NCBI GenBank assembly: GCA_016219985.1
Contig: JACRJO010000010.1
Location: forward strand, 62,001-126,000
Reading direction: 5' to 3'
Length of the DNA: 64,000 nucleotides
From: Sphingobacteriales bacterium
Lineage (GTDB): Bacteria > Bacteroidota > Bacteroidia > Chitinophagales > Chitinophagaceae
The notes beneath the pieces are model-generated. The model saw only the letters and a list, made by a program, of their open reading frames with translations, ran no database searches and had not been told where the DNA came from. A program made the position numbers and the translations under genes. Below, in pieces: positions 23,910 to 31,566 of this stretch (within the stretch, counting starts at the first letter, position 1; each line of letters opens with the position of its first letter).

Positions 23910-25349
23910 ATGAAAGAGCCATCCCGCTTTTATTCTTCCCTTGGGTTATTGCTGGTACTGAATGTACTGGTCAAACCCCTCTGGATATTCGGGATCGACC
24001 GCCCTGTGCAGAACCTCAGCGGCACCGAAGTGTACGGGACCTATTTTTCCGTATTCAATTTTTCCTTTGTTCTTGGCTTTTTGCTGGACTGGGGACTTAC
24101 CCAGTACATGAACCGCCAACTGGCCGCAGATCCTGCTGTCTTTAAAAAAGCAGCCGGCCATTTCCTGCTGCTTAAACTGTTCCTGGTCTTTTTATATGCT
24201 GCCATTGTGTTTGCCCTGGCCGCTTTTTCAGGGGTCCGGGACTTTCAGCTCCTGCTCCTGCTGATCCTGCTTCAGGCCCTCGGGTCCTTCTTTCTTTTTA
24301 CAAGGGCCATACTCACCGCGCAACAATGGTTCAGGGCCGATGCCTGGTTTTCGGTGCTCGATAAAGTGCTGATGATCCTGGTCTGCGGAAGCTTCCTGCT
24401 CCTCCCGGCATGGGGACCTGTTACGATTGAAAAATTCCTGCTCTCCCAGCTGACCTGCACCGCCCTTGCCTTACTTACTGCTTTTATATTCCTGCGGCGG
24501 AAGGGTTTTGTATTCTCTTTTGCTGATAAGGGGTGGCTCAAAACCCGCCTGTTTAAAGAGGTGCTTCCTTACGGGCTGATCGTCTTACTCATGTCGGCCC
24601 ATTACCGGCTTGATGGATTCCTGGTTGAAAGAATTCATCCCAACGGGGCGCAGGAAGCAGGGATCTATGCAGGCGCTTACCGCCTGCTCGATGCAGGCAA
24701 TATGGCGGGCTATTTAGTGGCTTCTTTTCTCCTGCCTTTTATTGCCAAACAACGGGAACGGAAAGAATGGGTGAACGAGGCAGTGCTGAACAGCCGGCAC
24801 CTGCTGATGCTTTTCGCGGTGACGGCAGCCGCCACCGCCATTGTACTGGCCCCCTGGCTGCAATCCCTTTTATATCATAACCGGGACCCTTATGCCATTG
24901 AAGTAATGCAATTTTGTATTCCTGCACTGATCGGGTACTCATTGGTGCAGGTTTACGGGACCGTACTCACCGCCGCCGGGCATATTCGTTCCTTTTGCCT
25001 TATTATATCAGGCGCCCTGGTCCTTAATATACTATTAAACCTTGCCTGGATACCGGTATATGGGGCATTGGGCTGTTGCTATGCCGCCCTGGTCAGCCAG
25101 GCAGGCTGCGGATTGGCTGTTTTTTTGACGGCCCGTGCTAAAACCGGCGTTCATACAGACCTTCGCTCCCTTGTTATTTATAGTTTAGCCGGGGTCATGC
25201 TGTTTTGTTTTCTTTACTTTGGTGACCCGGTTATTTCAAATAAACCGCTGCTGCTAACCGCCGGTTGTTTACTCGTGCTTGTTTTGGCAGTGGCAACCAA
25301 ACTGGCGGATGCCGGAAAATGGAAACAACTTTTTTTACATAATAAATAA
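23910..25349 (+). CDS. Polysaccharide flippase (Wzx-like, MOP superfamily)
   Basis: A 479-residue inner-membrane protein with 12-14 hydrophobic helices, like oligosaccharide flippases that move lipid-linked glycan units across the membrane. The N-terminus FYSSLGLLLVLNVLVKPLWIFGIDR and the loop GTEVYGTYFSVFNFSFVLGF match Bacteroidota flippases. Next in order, with gaps or overlap of at most 2 bp, are a Wzz-like protein and an O-antigen ligase-like protein, a compact export/polymerisation module. No sugar-biosynthesis genes are in this window. Confidence 0.85.
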   Translation: MKEPSRFYSSLGLLLVLNVLVKPLWIFGIDRPVQNLSGTEVYGTYFSVFNFSFVLGFLLDWGLTQYMNRQLAADPAVFKKAAGHFLLLKLFLVFLYAAIVFALAAFSGVRDFQLLLLLILLQALGSFFLFTRAILTAQQWFRADAWFSVLDKVLMILVCGSFLLLPAWGPVTIEKFLLSQLTCTALALLTAFIFLRRKGFVFSFADKGWLKTRLFKEVLPYGLIVLLMSAHYRLDGFLVERIHPNGAQEAGIYAGAYRLLDAGNMAGYLVASFLLPFIAKQRERKEWVNEAVLNSRHLLMLFAVTAAATAIVLAPWLQSLLYHNRDPYAIEVMQFCIPALIGYSLVQVYGTVLTAAGHIRSFCLIISGALVLNILLNLAWIPVYGALGCCYAALVSQAGCGLAVFLTARAKTGVHTDLRSLVIYSLAGVMLFCFLYFGDPVISNKPLLLTAGCLLVLVLAVATKLADAGKWKQLFLHNK

Positions 25350-25351
25350 AA

Positions 25352-26161
25352 ATGATGCCCGATATTTTTACGCTGATCAAAAACTGGTGGAAGCAGATCC
25401 TGGCCGTACTCCTCCTTTCCCTCGTAACAACGGGTGTGATCGTTTATAACAAGCGGCCGGAATACCTGTCGGTTGCCACGGCTGTACCTGCCAGCGCCTA
25501 TACCTCCGACAAAGCGCGGCTTTTCAACAGCAATATTGAACAGCTGTACACCGCGCTCGGAACCCCGGATGACCTGGACCTCGTGGTGGGTACGGGCAAA
25601 CTGGATACGGTTTACCTCGCCGTCACGGCACAGTTCAACCTGCAGGATCATTATAAAATGGGAGAAAAGGGGGAAGCCGCTATCGGGAAAGCCGCTTCCT
25701 TGCTGAAAAAAAACAGCAGCGTAACCAAAAGTGAATACGGGGAACTGAAAGTCCGGGTATGGGATACCGATAGAAACCTCGCTCCGCAACTGGCCAATGC
25801 GGTCATGAAACAATTACAGTCCATGCACCAGGATCTCCGGAATGCCGGTAATGAAGCGACCCTGGGATCGCTGATCAGCGGCCGCGGCCGGTTGCAGAAA
25901 GAAGTAGATTCAACCGTTGTAACGGATGCAAAAGCCGCCCTTGTTACCCGCTTGACGGAATATGATAAACTGATCCATGAATACCAGCTCATCCTTGACA
26001 ATAAAGCGCCCGCCCTGTTAGTGGTGGAAAATGCCAAGGCCAGCGACTGGCCCGACCGGCCGAAGCGGGGGCAATGGATGCTGGCTACCGCTGTACTGGC
26101 CCTGCTCTTTTCTTTATTACTGGCCGCCTTACTGGAAAAAAGAAAAACCGCCATCGGGTGA
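25352..26161 (+). CDS. Wzz-like chain-length/anchoring membrane protein
   Basis: A 269-residue protein with two membrane helices (about 15-33 and 238-259) flanking a periplasmic, mainly helical domain, the topology of polysaccharide co-polymerases. The N-terminal segment LIKNWWKQILAVLLL is typical. The P-rich motif before the second helix reads ASDWPDRPKRGQ, like the conserved P-x2-P-x4-P of Wzz proteins. There is no tyrosine-kinase domain. It lies 2 bp after the flippase, and its stop codon overlaps the next start by one base (TGATG). Confidence 0.75.
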   Translation: MMPDIFTLIKNWWKQILAVLLLSLVTTGVIVYNKRPEYLSVATAVPASAYTSDKARLFNSNIEQLYTALGTPDDLDLVVGTGKLDTVYLAVTAQFNLQDHYKMGEKGEAAIGKAASLLKKNSSVTKSEYGELKVRVWDTDRNLAPQLANAVMKQLQSMHQDLRNAGNEATLGSLISGRGRLQKEVDSTVVTDAKAALVTRLTEYDKLIHEYQLILDNKAPALLVVENAKASDWPDRPKRGQWMLATAVLALLFSLLLAALLEKRKTAIG

Positions 26162-27594
26162 TGCTGGCTGCCGTAAATAAGGAAAAGGGGCTCTTTCTTT
26201 TTTTTGCAGCCCTGTTCCTGCTGACCCTGGCGGCAGCCGCCGGTTCGGAGGATTATTGGATAATGGGTATCCCGTTTACCGGCTTATTACTCTATGCCGG
26301 CTGGATGAATAAATCCCTTGTTTTTTACGGACTGCTTTTCAGCCTGCCTCTTTCCGTTGAATATAATTTTTCTTCCACACTCGGTACCGATTTCCCCGAT
26401 GAATTGCTGATGCTGCTGACCAGCGGACTCTTCCTCTTGTACAGTCTGTACAACCGGTCCGTCCTGCCGAAAGAAATAAAACAGCATCCCTTGCTGTTCT
26501 TCCTGTTTATTTTGCTTGGCTGGATGATTGTTACGGTATTGTTTTCCACGAATCCTCTTGTTTCCGTGAAATACGGATTGGCGAAATCCTGGTACCTCGG
26601 CGCTTTTGTATTGGCGCCTCTTATTGTATTTACCAACAGGAAAGCGATCCAAACAGGGGGAAAGGTTTTAGGCTATACCATGCTGCTGGTCACCCTTATT
26701 GCCCTGATCCGTCACAGCAGCACCGGTTATCGTTTTGCAGGCATTAATGAAGCGGTCAGTCCCTTTTTCCGCAACCATGTGAATTATTCGGCCATGCTGG
26801 TCTGCGTGATACCGGTCTGGATCGCTTTTTATAAACTGGAACGGAGACCCGGCAGAAAAAAGTGGATCCTGCTGATCCTCCTCATTTCCGCAGCAGCATT
26901 GTTCTTCTCCTATGCAAGGGGAGCCTGGCTGGCCCTGCTGACCGGTCTGCTGGCATACGGGCTGATCTATAAAAAATGGCTGGTACCCGCTTTCCTGGTA
27001 TTCCTGTTCACAGCATTGGCCGCGGTTTCCTGGCTGAAAAACAATGACCGTTACCTGCGTTTTGCACACCAGTACCAGACCACTGTTTTCCACAAGGATT
27101 TCGGGGAACACCTCGTGGCCACCTATAAACTGAAAGATGTGTCCACGGCCGAACGTTTTTATCGCTGGATAGCCGGGATAAGAATGACGGGCGATAAACC
27201 GCTGACCGGCTTTGGTCCCAATACTTTTTACGAAAACTACAAACCCTATGGCATACCCGCTTTTAAAACATGGGTGAGTGATAATAAAGAACATTCCACC
27301 GTGCATAATTATTTCCTGCTGACCCTGATCGAACAGGGCTATCCCGGGTTGTTCTTCTTCCTGTTGCTGCTGGGAGCGATGCTGTATTATGCCCAATTTT
27401 TATACCACCGCATCCGGGATCCTTTTTACCGCATGCTGGCTTTGACAACCGGGGTCATCCTCGTTATGATCATTACGGTAAACTGCCTGAGCGACCTGGT
27501 GGAAACCGATAAAGTGGGTTCTCTTTTCTTTTTGTGCCTGGCCCTGCTGATCCGGACCGATTACAATACACGGCAGGAAAAAATAATCGCATAA
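26161..27594 (+). CDS. O-antigen ligase/polymerase family protein
   Basis: A 477-residue inner-membrane protein with about 11-12 helices and a long periplasmic loop (roughly 325-390). The loop carries GFGPNTFYENYKPYGIP and HSTVHNYFLLTLIEQGYPGL, the Wzy_C signature of O-antigen ligases and polymerases. The start at 26161 overlaps the Wzz-like stop by one base; an upstream in-frame start at 26074 would run inside the previous gene and is rejected. It probably polymerises or ligates the glycan exported by the flippase. Convergent with the ABC permease gene. Confidence 0.86.
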   Translation: MLAAVNKEKGLFLFFAALFLLTLAAAAGSEDYWIMGIPFTGLLLYAGWMNKSLVFYGLLFSLPLSVEYNFSSTLGTDFPDELLMLLTSGLFLLYSLYNRSVLPKEIKQHPLLFFLFILLGWMIVTVLFSTNPLVSVKYGLAKSWYLGAFVLAPLIVFTNRKAIQTGGKVLGYTMLLVTLIALIRHSSTGYRFAGINEAVSPFFRNHVNYSAMLVCVIPVWIAFYKLERRPGRKKWILLILLISAAALFFSYARGAWLALLTGLLAYGLIYKKWLVPAFLVFLFTALAAVSWLKNNDRYLRFAHQYQTTVFHKDFGEHLVATYKLKDVSTAERFYRWIAGIRMTGDKPLTGFGPNTFYENYKPYGIPAFKTWVSDNKEHSTVHNYFLLTLIEQGYPGLFFFLLLLGAMLYYAQFLYHRIRDPFYRMLALTTGVILVMIITVNCLSDLVETDKVGSLFFLCLALLIRTDYNTRQEKIIA

Positions 27595-27603
27595 GATCCC
27601 TGG

Positions 27604-28689
27604 TCAGATCCTTCCCCTCACATTCAGTGCATCCCGCAGGCCGTTCCCAAACAGGTTAAAAGCCAGCACCAGGAGCATGATGGCGAAACCGGGGGCCAGG
27701 GCCAGCATGGGATTCTGGGTGATGATGAAATTATAATTCTCCTTGATCATAAGTCCCCAGCTGGGCATCGGGGGTTGTACGCCCACACCGAGAAAACTGA
27801 GTCCTGCTTCAATAACGATGGCTGATGCAAAATTAGAAGCGGCGATCACCATCACCGGCCCCATGATATTGGGCCAGATATGCCGGACAATGATCCGGAG
27901 GTCGGAAAAGCCCAATGCCCTTGTCGCTTCGATATATTCCAGTTCCCGCACGCCGAGCACCTGTCCCCGGACGAGGCGGGCCACATTCACCCACATGGTC
28001 AGTCCCACGGCAATGAATACCTGCCAGAAACCTTTTCCCAGCGCCAGGGTAATGGCGAAGACCAGCAATAAAGTGGGAATACTCCAGATCACATTGATGA
28101 ACCACATGATCCCTTCATCCACTTTTCCCCGGTAAAAGCCGGCCAGGGAACCCAGCAGCAGGCCAATGCTGAGGGAAATGACCACGGTGATCAGTCCCAC
28201 GCTCAGGCTCACCCTTGTGCCCACGATGATCCGGCTCAGGATATCCCTTCCGTATTTATCGGTACCGCTGATGAAGCGCTGACGGACGACGGGCTCCGGC
28301 GCTGCCAGGGAAAGCGGGAAGGCAACCCGTTCATCCAGGCCCTCATCGATATACTTCTGTACAATGATGCTGTCGCCTTTTATCTCGTGACGGGTAATGG
28401 GGATATAATAGTATTTGTCTTCCTTCCCGCCGGCTAATTGCTCAAAAAAGCCGGCATTGGCCACTTCTTTTTCTTTTTTCACTTTTACAAAATCCCGCGA
28501 AAAGCCGGGTTTCTCTCCCCCGATCTCCAGGATGATCCTGTTCGCATACGGCGAGGAATCGGGCGCAATAAAATAAGCGAAGAGGGCAGTCAGCACAGCG
28601 AGGATAATCACCACCCCGCCAAAGACAGCGCCTTTGTTTTTCCTGAGCCTGCGCCAGGCAGCTGCGGAGAAAGAGGGAGAATGGTTCAT
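27604..28689 (-). CDS. ABC transporter permease, Dpp/OppC type
   Basis: A 361-residue inner-membrane permease of peptide/nickel-type importers. Helix 1 (about 22-44) is followed by an extended periplasmic region (45-145). The permease core starts at GTDKYGRDILSRIIVGTRVSL, and the EAA loop that contacts the ATPase is EATRALGFSDLRIIVRHIWPN. The end (FNLFGNGLRDALNVRGR) is typical of OppC. No ATPase, partner permease or binding protein is adjacent; instead a GT2 gene lies 15 bp upstream. In Bacteroidota such permeases are often found apart from their partners. Confidence 0.92.
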   Translation of the reverse strand: MNHSPSFSAAAWRRLRKNKGAVFGGVVIILAVLTALFAYFIAPDSSPYANRIILEIGGEKPGFSRDFVKVKKEKEVANAGFFEQLAGGKEDKYYYIPITRHEIKGDSIIVQKYIDEGLDERVAFPLSLAAPEPVVRQRFISGTDKYGRDILSRIIVGTRVSLSVGLITVVISLSIGLLLGSLAGFYRGKVDEGIMWFINVIWSIPTLLLVFAITLALGKGFWQVFIAVGLTMWVNVARLVRGQVLGVRELEYIEATRALGFSDLRIIVRHIWPNIMGPVMVIAASNFASAIVIEAGLSFLGVGVQPPMPSWGLMIKENYNFIITQNPMLALAPGFAIMLLVLAFNLFGNGLRDALNVRGRI

Positions 28690-28704
28690 ACCGGGGAAAG
28701 ATAC

Positions 28705-29817
28705 TTATTTTACTTTTCTTCCTTTCCATTCATAACTGCTGAATTGACCGAGCAGGCCTGAAAAAATGGTATAAACAATATGCAGGGGCTGGAAGAAAAA
28801 GAACCACCTGACCAGGGATCTTTTCTCAAAGAAGGAAGCCACTGCTGACACAAAGGGAAGTTCCGCGATTGTCTTGGCAATCCAGTTTGCCACAAGGAGG
28901 AGCCAGTAACGGGCATCAAAAAAACCGGCCACGAACAGGGCGCCGAAACCCAGGTTGTACAGGTATACCAGCAGCAGCACCCCGAAGATCCGCTTGTCCT
29001 CATAATTTTTTGCCTTGCTGGCCCAGCGGATGCGCTGGTTGAAGAAGGCTCTCCAGGTTTTCATCGGCGCGGTGCTGACAATGGCGGCTTTGGATTTCAG
29101 GTAATGCACCCGGCCGGGATATTGTTTCCAGATCTTGTGCATCAGCAGCATATCATCCCCCGAAGCGACCTGGTCGATACCGGTAAAACCATGCACAGCC
29201 CGGAACGCATTTTTTTCATAGGCCATATTGGCCCCGTTGCACATGGAATGACTGTTGCGGTGCACAGCAGCAGCCGTGATACCCTGCAGGATAAGAAAAT
29301 CGAGCGATTGAAACCGTTGCAATACGGAATGATCATTACTGAAAACAACGGGAGCCGCAATAAAGACGGCATTCTTTTCTTCTTTAAAGGCAGCGAGGGT
29401 GGCTAACCAATCAGGGCCGGGCAGGCAATCGGCGTCTGTTGTAATGATCAGTTCCCCGGCGGCCGCATCAACCCCTTTTTCAATAGCTTTCTTTTTATAA
29501 GAGTTCAGCGAATCTTCTTTTAACTGTATCAGTTTCACCCCGGGGAATGACTGAACAACAGAGGCTGTGGTATCGGTGGAATGATCATCCACCACAATTA
29601 TTTCGGTTAATCCAGGGGGATAGGACTGCTCTTTCAGCGCCTGTAACAGGCTGCCGATATTTGCTGCTTCATCCCGGGCGGGTATAATGATGCTGACCCG
29701 GGTCTGCCCGGCCCGGGCCGGTACATAATCCGGGACCTCCTTCCAGGCCTGCCTGTAATAGAAAAGCAGCAGGCTGTAAAGCACCCATAAAATTATCGTG
29801 ATAAGAAGGAGTACCAT
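28705..29817 (-). CDS. Glycosyltransferase family 2, membrane-bound
   Basis: A 370-residue GT-A glycosyltransferase with an N-terminal helix (1-20) and two or three C-terminal membrane helices (about 280-350). The nucleotide-sugar motifs are VSIIIPARDEAANIGSLLQA and VVDDHSTD, the DxD is TTDADC, and the acceptor motif is NQRIRWASKAK (QxxRW-like). These features suit a processive or lipid-linked glycosyltransferase. It sits in a minus-strand operon between the hydrolase (upstream) and the ABC permease (downstream), facing the Wzx/Wzz/Wzy module, to which it may be functionally related. Confidence 0.88.
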   Translation of the reverse strand: MVLLLITIILWVLYSLLLFYYRQAWKEVPDYVPARAGQTRVSIIIPARDEAANIGSLLQALKEQSYPPGLTEIIVVDDHSTDTTASVVQSFPGVKLIQLKEDSLNSYKKKAIEKGVDAAAGELIITTDADCLPGPDWLATLAAFKEEKNAVFIAAPVVFSNDHSVLQRFQSLDFLILQGITAAAVHRNSHSMCNGANMAYEKNAFRAVHGFTGIDQVASGDDMLLMHKIWKQYPGRVHYLKSKAAIVSTAPMKTWRAFFNQRIRWASKAKNYEDKRIFGVLLLVYLYNLGFGALFVAGFFDARYWLLLVANWIAKTIAELPFVSAVASFFEKRSLVRWFFFFQPLHIVYTIFSGLLGQFSSYEWKGRKVK

Positions 29818-29846
29818 GCGGCAGGGACAAAACTAATCATTGCATC

Positions 29847-30674
29847 TTAGTGCAGCAAAGCGCTTATTATATCCTGCTGATTTTTTTCATGCAATACCTG
29901 GTGACCGGAGTTGATAACGGTAAGGGTACAATAGTCCCCGATACCCGACCTGAATTTTTCACCCACGGAGGATAAAATGATCCGGTCGTGTTTTCCATAG
30001 ATCAGCCGGACAGCCGTTTGATGTTCCCGGATGGCTTTTTTGATCTGCGAAACGGAAGGTTTTATTTTGCTGAGCACGGTCCAGCGGTTGTAGAGCAGGT
30101 GCCTTACTTCCGGATCACCGATATAGTAATGAACAAATTTAAAAATACTGCTGTTGACCAGGTGCAGCTTCTTCATCAGCTTCAGTATACCAAAGAACCA
30201 CCCGGGCCTTTTCATGGTAGCGGCAAAGAGTTTATTACCGGCCCGGGTTTGTGTGGCCAGCCAGTACCAGAAATTTACTTTTAATCCATCCGGGGCCAGT
30301 AAGATCAGTTTTTCCACTTTTTCAGGCCTTTCCTGGAAAAAGCGGAGGGCCATACGGGCACCCAGGCTGAAACCTATTAGAGTAACCCGGTCATTTTCCC
30401 CGGCATTGGTAGCCCCGTTTTCGGAAAGAATTTTTTCAGTAATATCCACTAAGTCCCCGGGAGTCAACGGTCCCTTTTCCGCCCATACTGTCTTACCATG
30501 AAAGGGTAAATCAATGCTGAACAGGGAAAAGGCAGGACCGACATAGGCCTGCAGAAAATCATAATGGCTGCTGCTTTCCCCATAACCGTGAAAGCAAATC
30601 ACGTTTTTCCCCCCATTCCCGGAAACTGAATAGTGAATGGATGAAGACTGATAGGGGATAACCTGATTTTTCAT
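29847..30674 (-). CDS. Alpha/beta hydrolase (serine type)
   Basis: A soluble alpha/beta-hydrolase of about 275 residues. Start 30674 (MKNQVIPYQSS) is preferred; an upstream in-frame start at 30698 is possible. The oxyanion motif is CFHGYGESS, the nucleophile elbow LIGFSLGARMAL (Ser), the acid lies in YGKHDRIIL and the base His in NSGHQVLHE. This canonical Ser-Asp-His set contrasts with the Asp-type enzyme at 15361-16278. It is first in the operon with GT2 and the ABC permease. Substrate unknown. Confidence 0.85.
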   Translation of the reverse strand: MKNQVIPYQSSSIHYSVSGNGGKNVICFHGYGESSSHYDFLQAYVGPAFSLFSIDLPFHGKTVWAEKGPLTPGDLVDITEKILSENGATNAGENDRVTLIGFSLGARMALRFFQERPEKVEKLILLAPDGLKVNFWYWLATQTRAGNKLFAATMKRPGWFFGILKLMKKLHLVNSSIFKFVHYYIGDPEVRHLLYNRWTVLSKIKPSVSQIKKAIREHQTAVRLIYGKHDRIILSSVGEKFRSGIGDYCTLTVINSGHQVLHEKNQQDIISALLH

Positions 30675-30851
30675 TCGTAATTGCTGCTGAAAGTACAAAT
30701 TTCACGGTAATATACCGGATATCCCCGGGAGAGCCATTACCTTATAACCGCCCCGGTACTGCTCCGTATGCAGACCCGGACGCTCTGCGTTTTACGGCTG
30801 ATGATTTCCGCAACCAGTGCTGCTGCGCCGGTGGGATTGAACGATCCAATA

Positions 30852-30873
30852 TGTATTCAAAAACATGAATACA
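30852..30873. promoter_or_regulatory. Perfect inverted repeat between divergent genes
   Basis: TGTATTCA (30852-30859) and TGAATACA (30866-30873) with a 6-nt spacer, located between the minus-strand hydrolase operon and the plus-strand MarR gene. The geometry (8-bp arms, 6-nt spacer) resembles a dimeric-regulator operator and is close to that of the MarR-proximal repeat 200 bp away. The rest of 30675-31037 shows nothing else I can support. Confidence 0.45.
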
Positions 30874-31038
30874 CAGAGTCATTTTTTTATTCATTCTCTG
30901 TTTGTTGAAAATAGTTTCAGAGGAAGCCGGATGCCATTAATCAAAGCGGGGGGTAAGAAAGACGGGTGGCTGAAGTTATTTTATTAATTCCGGCCGGGTT
31001 GGCAAAAATTATTAACAAACCGGGCAGAAGGCAGAAAT

Positions 31039-31068
31039 TTTGAGTTACGGTAAATTTTCCTATATTTG
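31039..31068 (+). promoter_or_regulatory. Bacteroidota sigma-A-type promoter of the MarR/acyl-CoA dehydrogenase genes
   Basis: TTTG (31039-31042), an 18-nt spacer, then TATATTTG (31061-31068), an exact TAnnTTTG -7 element. The operator-like repeat at 31070-31089 overlaps the expected transcription start. Confidence 0.65.
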
Positions 31069-31069
31069 A

Positions 31070-31089
31070 ATAGTTGCACAAACAACTAT
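31070..31089. promoter_or_regulatory. MarR-type operator
   Basis: Perfect 7-bp arms ATAGTTG (31070-31076) and CAACTAT (31083-31089) with a 6-nt spacer, placed between the -7 element and the ATG at 31090. Size and symmetry match MarR-family operators, so the regulator that follows probably represses its own promoter. Confidence 0.65.
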
Positions 31090-31530
31090 ATGCCAAACAA
31101 CCAATTTAAAAAAGGGGAGCTCTACAGTTTTATCACGGGGAAAGCTTCTACGGCGATTGCCCGCCGGCTGCAGAAGAAATTCAACGGGGCCGGGCTGAAC
31201 ATCACCATTGAACAATGGAGCGTGTTGTATCATTTATGGAAGCAGGAGGGGATCAGCCAGCAGGAGTTGTGCAATGCGACTTTCCGGGATAAGCCCAGCA
31301 TCACCCGGCTGGTGGACAACCTGGAAAAACTGAACCTGGTGAAAAGAGTGCCTTCGGAGCATGACCGCCGGATCAACATGATCTACCTCACCAAACAGGC
31401 ACAGAAACTGCAGGAGGATACGATGGCCCTGGCGGAGGAAACGCTGAACGAAGCGCTGGAAACCGTACCGGCCGATAAAGTGGATACCTGCAAAGAAGTG
31501 CTGCAGATCGTTTACGATAACCTGAAATAA
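31090..31530 (+). CDS. MarR family transcriptional regulator
   Basis: A winged-helix dimeric regulator of 146 residues. ATG at 31090 directly follows the operator; an upstream in-frame TTG at 31066 lies inside the promoter -7 element and is rejected. The DNA-binding part is ISQQELCNATFRDKPSITRLVDNLEKLNLVKR, described here by its ends (about residues 57-88), with the wing SEHDRRINMIYLT. Flanking helices provide dimerisation and the ligand pocket. It is 36 bp upstream of an acyl-CoA dehydrogenase, so it probably controls that gene in response to an acyl-CoA or fatty-acid signal; the ligand is inferred. Confidence 0.92.
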   Translation: MPNNQFKKGELYSFITGKASTAIARRLQKKFNGAGLNITIEQWSVLYHLWKQEGISQQELCNATFRDKPSITRLVDNLEKLNLVKRVPSEHDRRINMIYLTKQAQKLQEDTMALAEETLNEALETVPADKVDTCKEVLQIVYDNLK

Positions 31531-31566
31531 CTATCAACCAATTTTAAAACAGTAAACCCCCTCATT

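Noticed and set aside
26074..26160. Upstream start for the O-antigen ligase gene
   Set aside because: Lies inside the Wzz-like gene; the one-base overlapping ATG at 26161 is more natural.
26668..27396. 242-residue minus-strand ORF over the O-antigen ligase gene
   Set aside because: Gln/His-rich antisense shadow of a well-supported gene.
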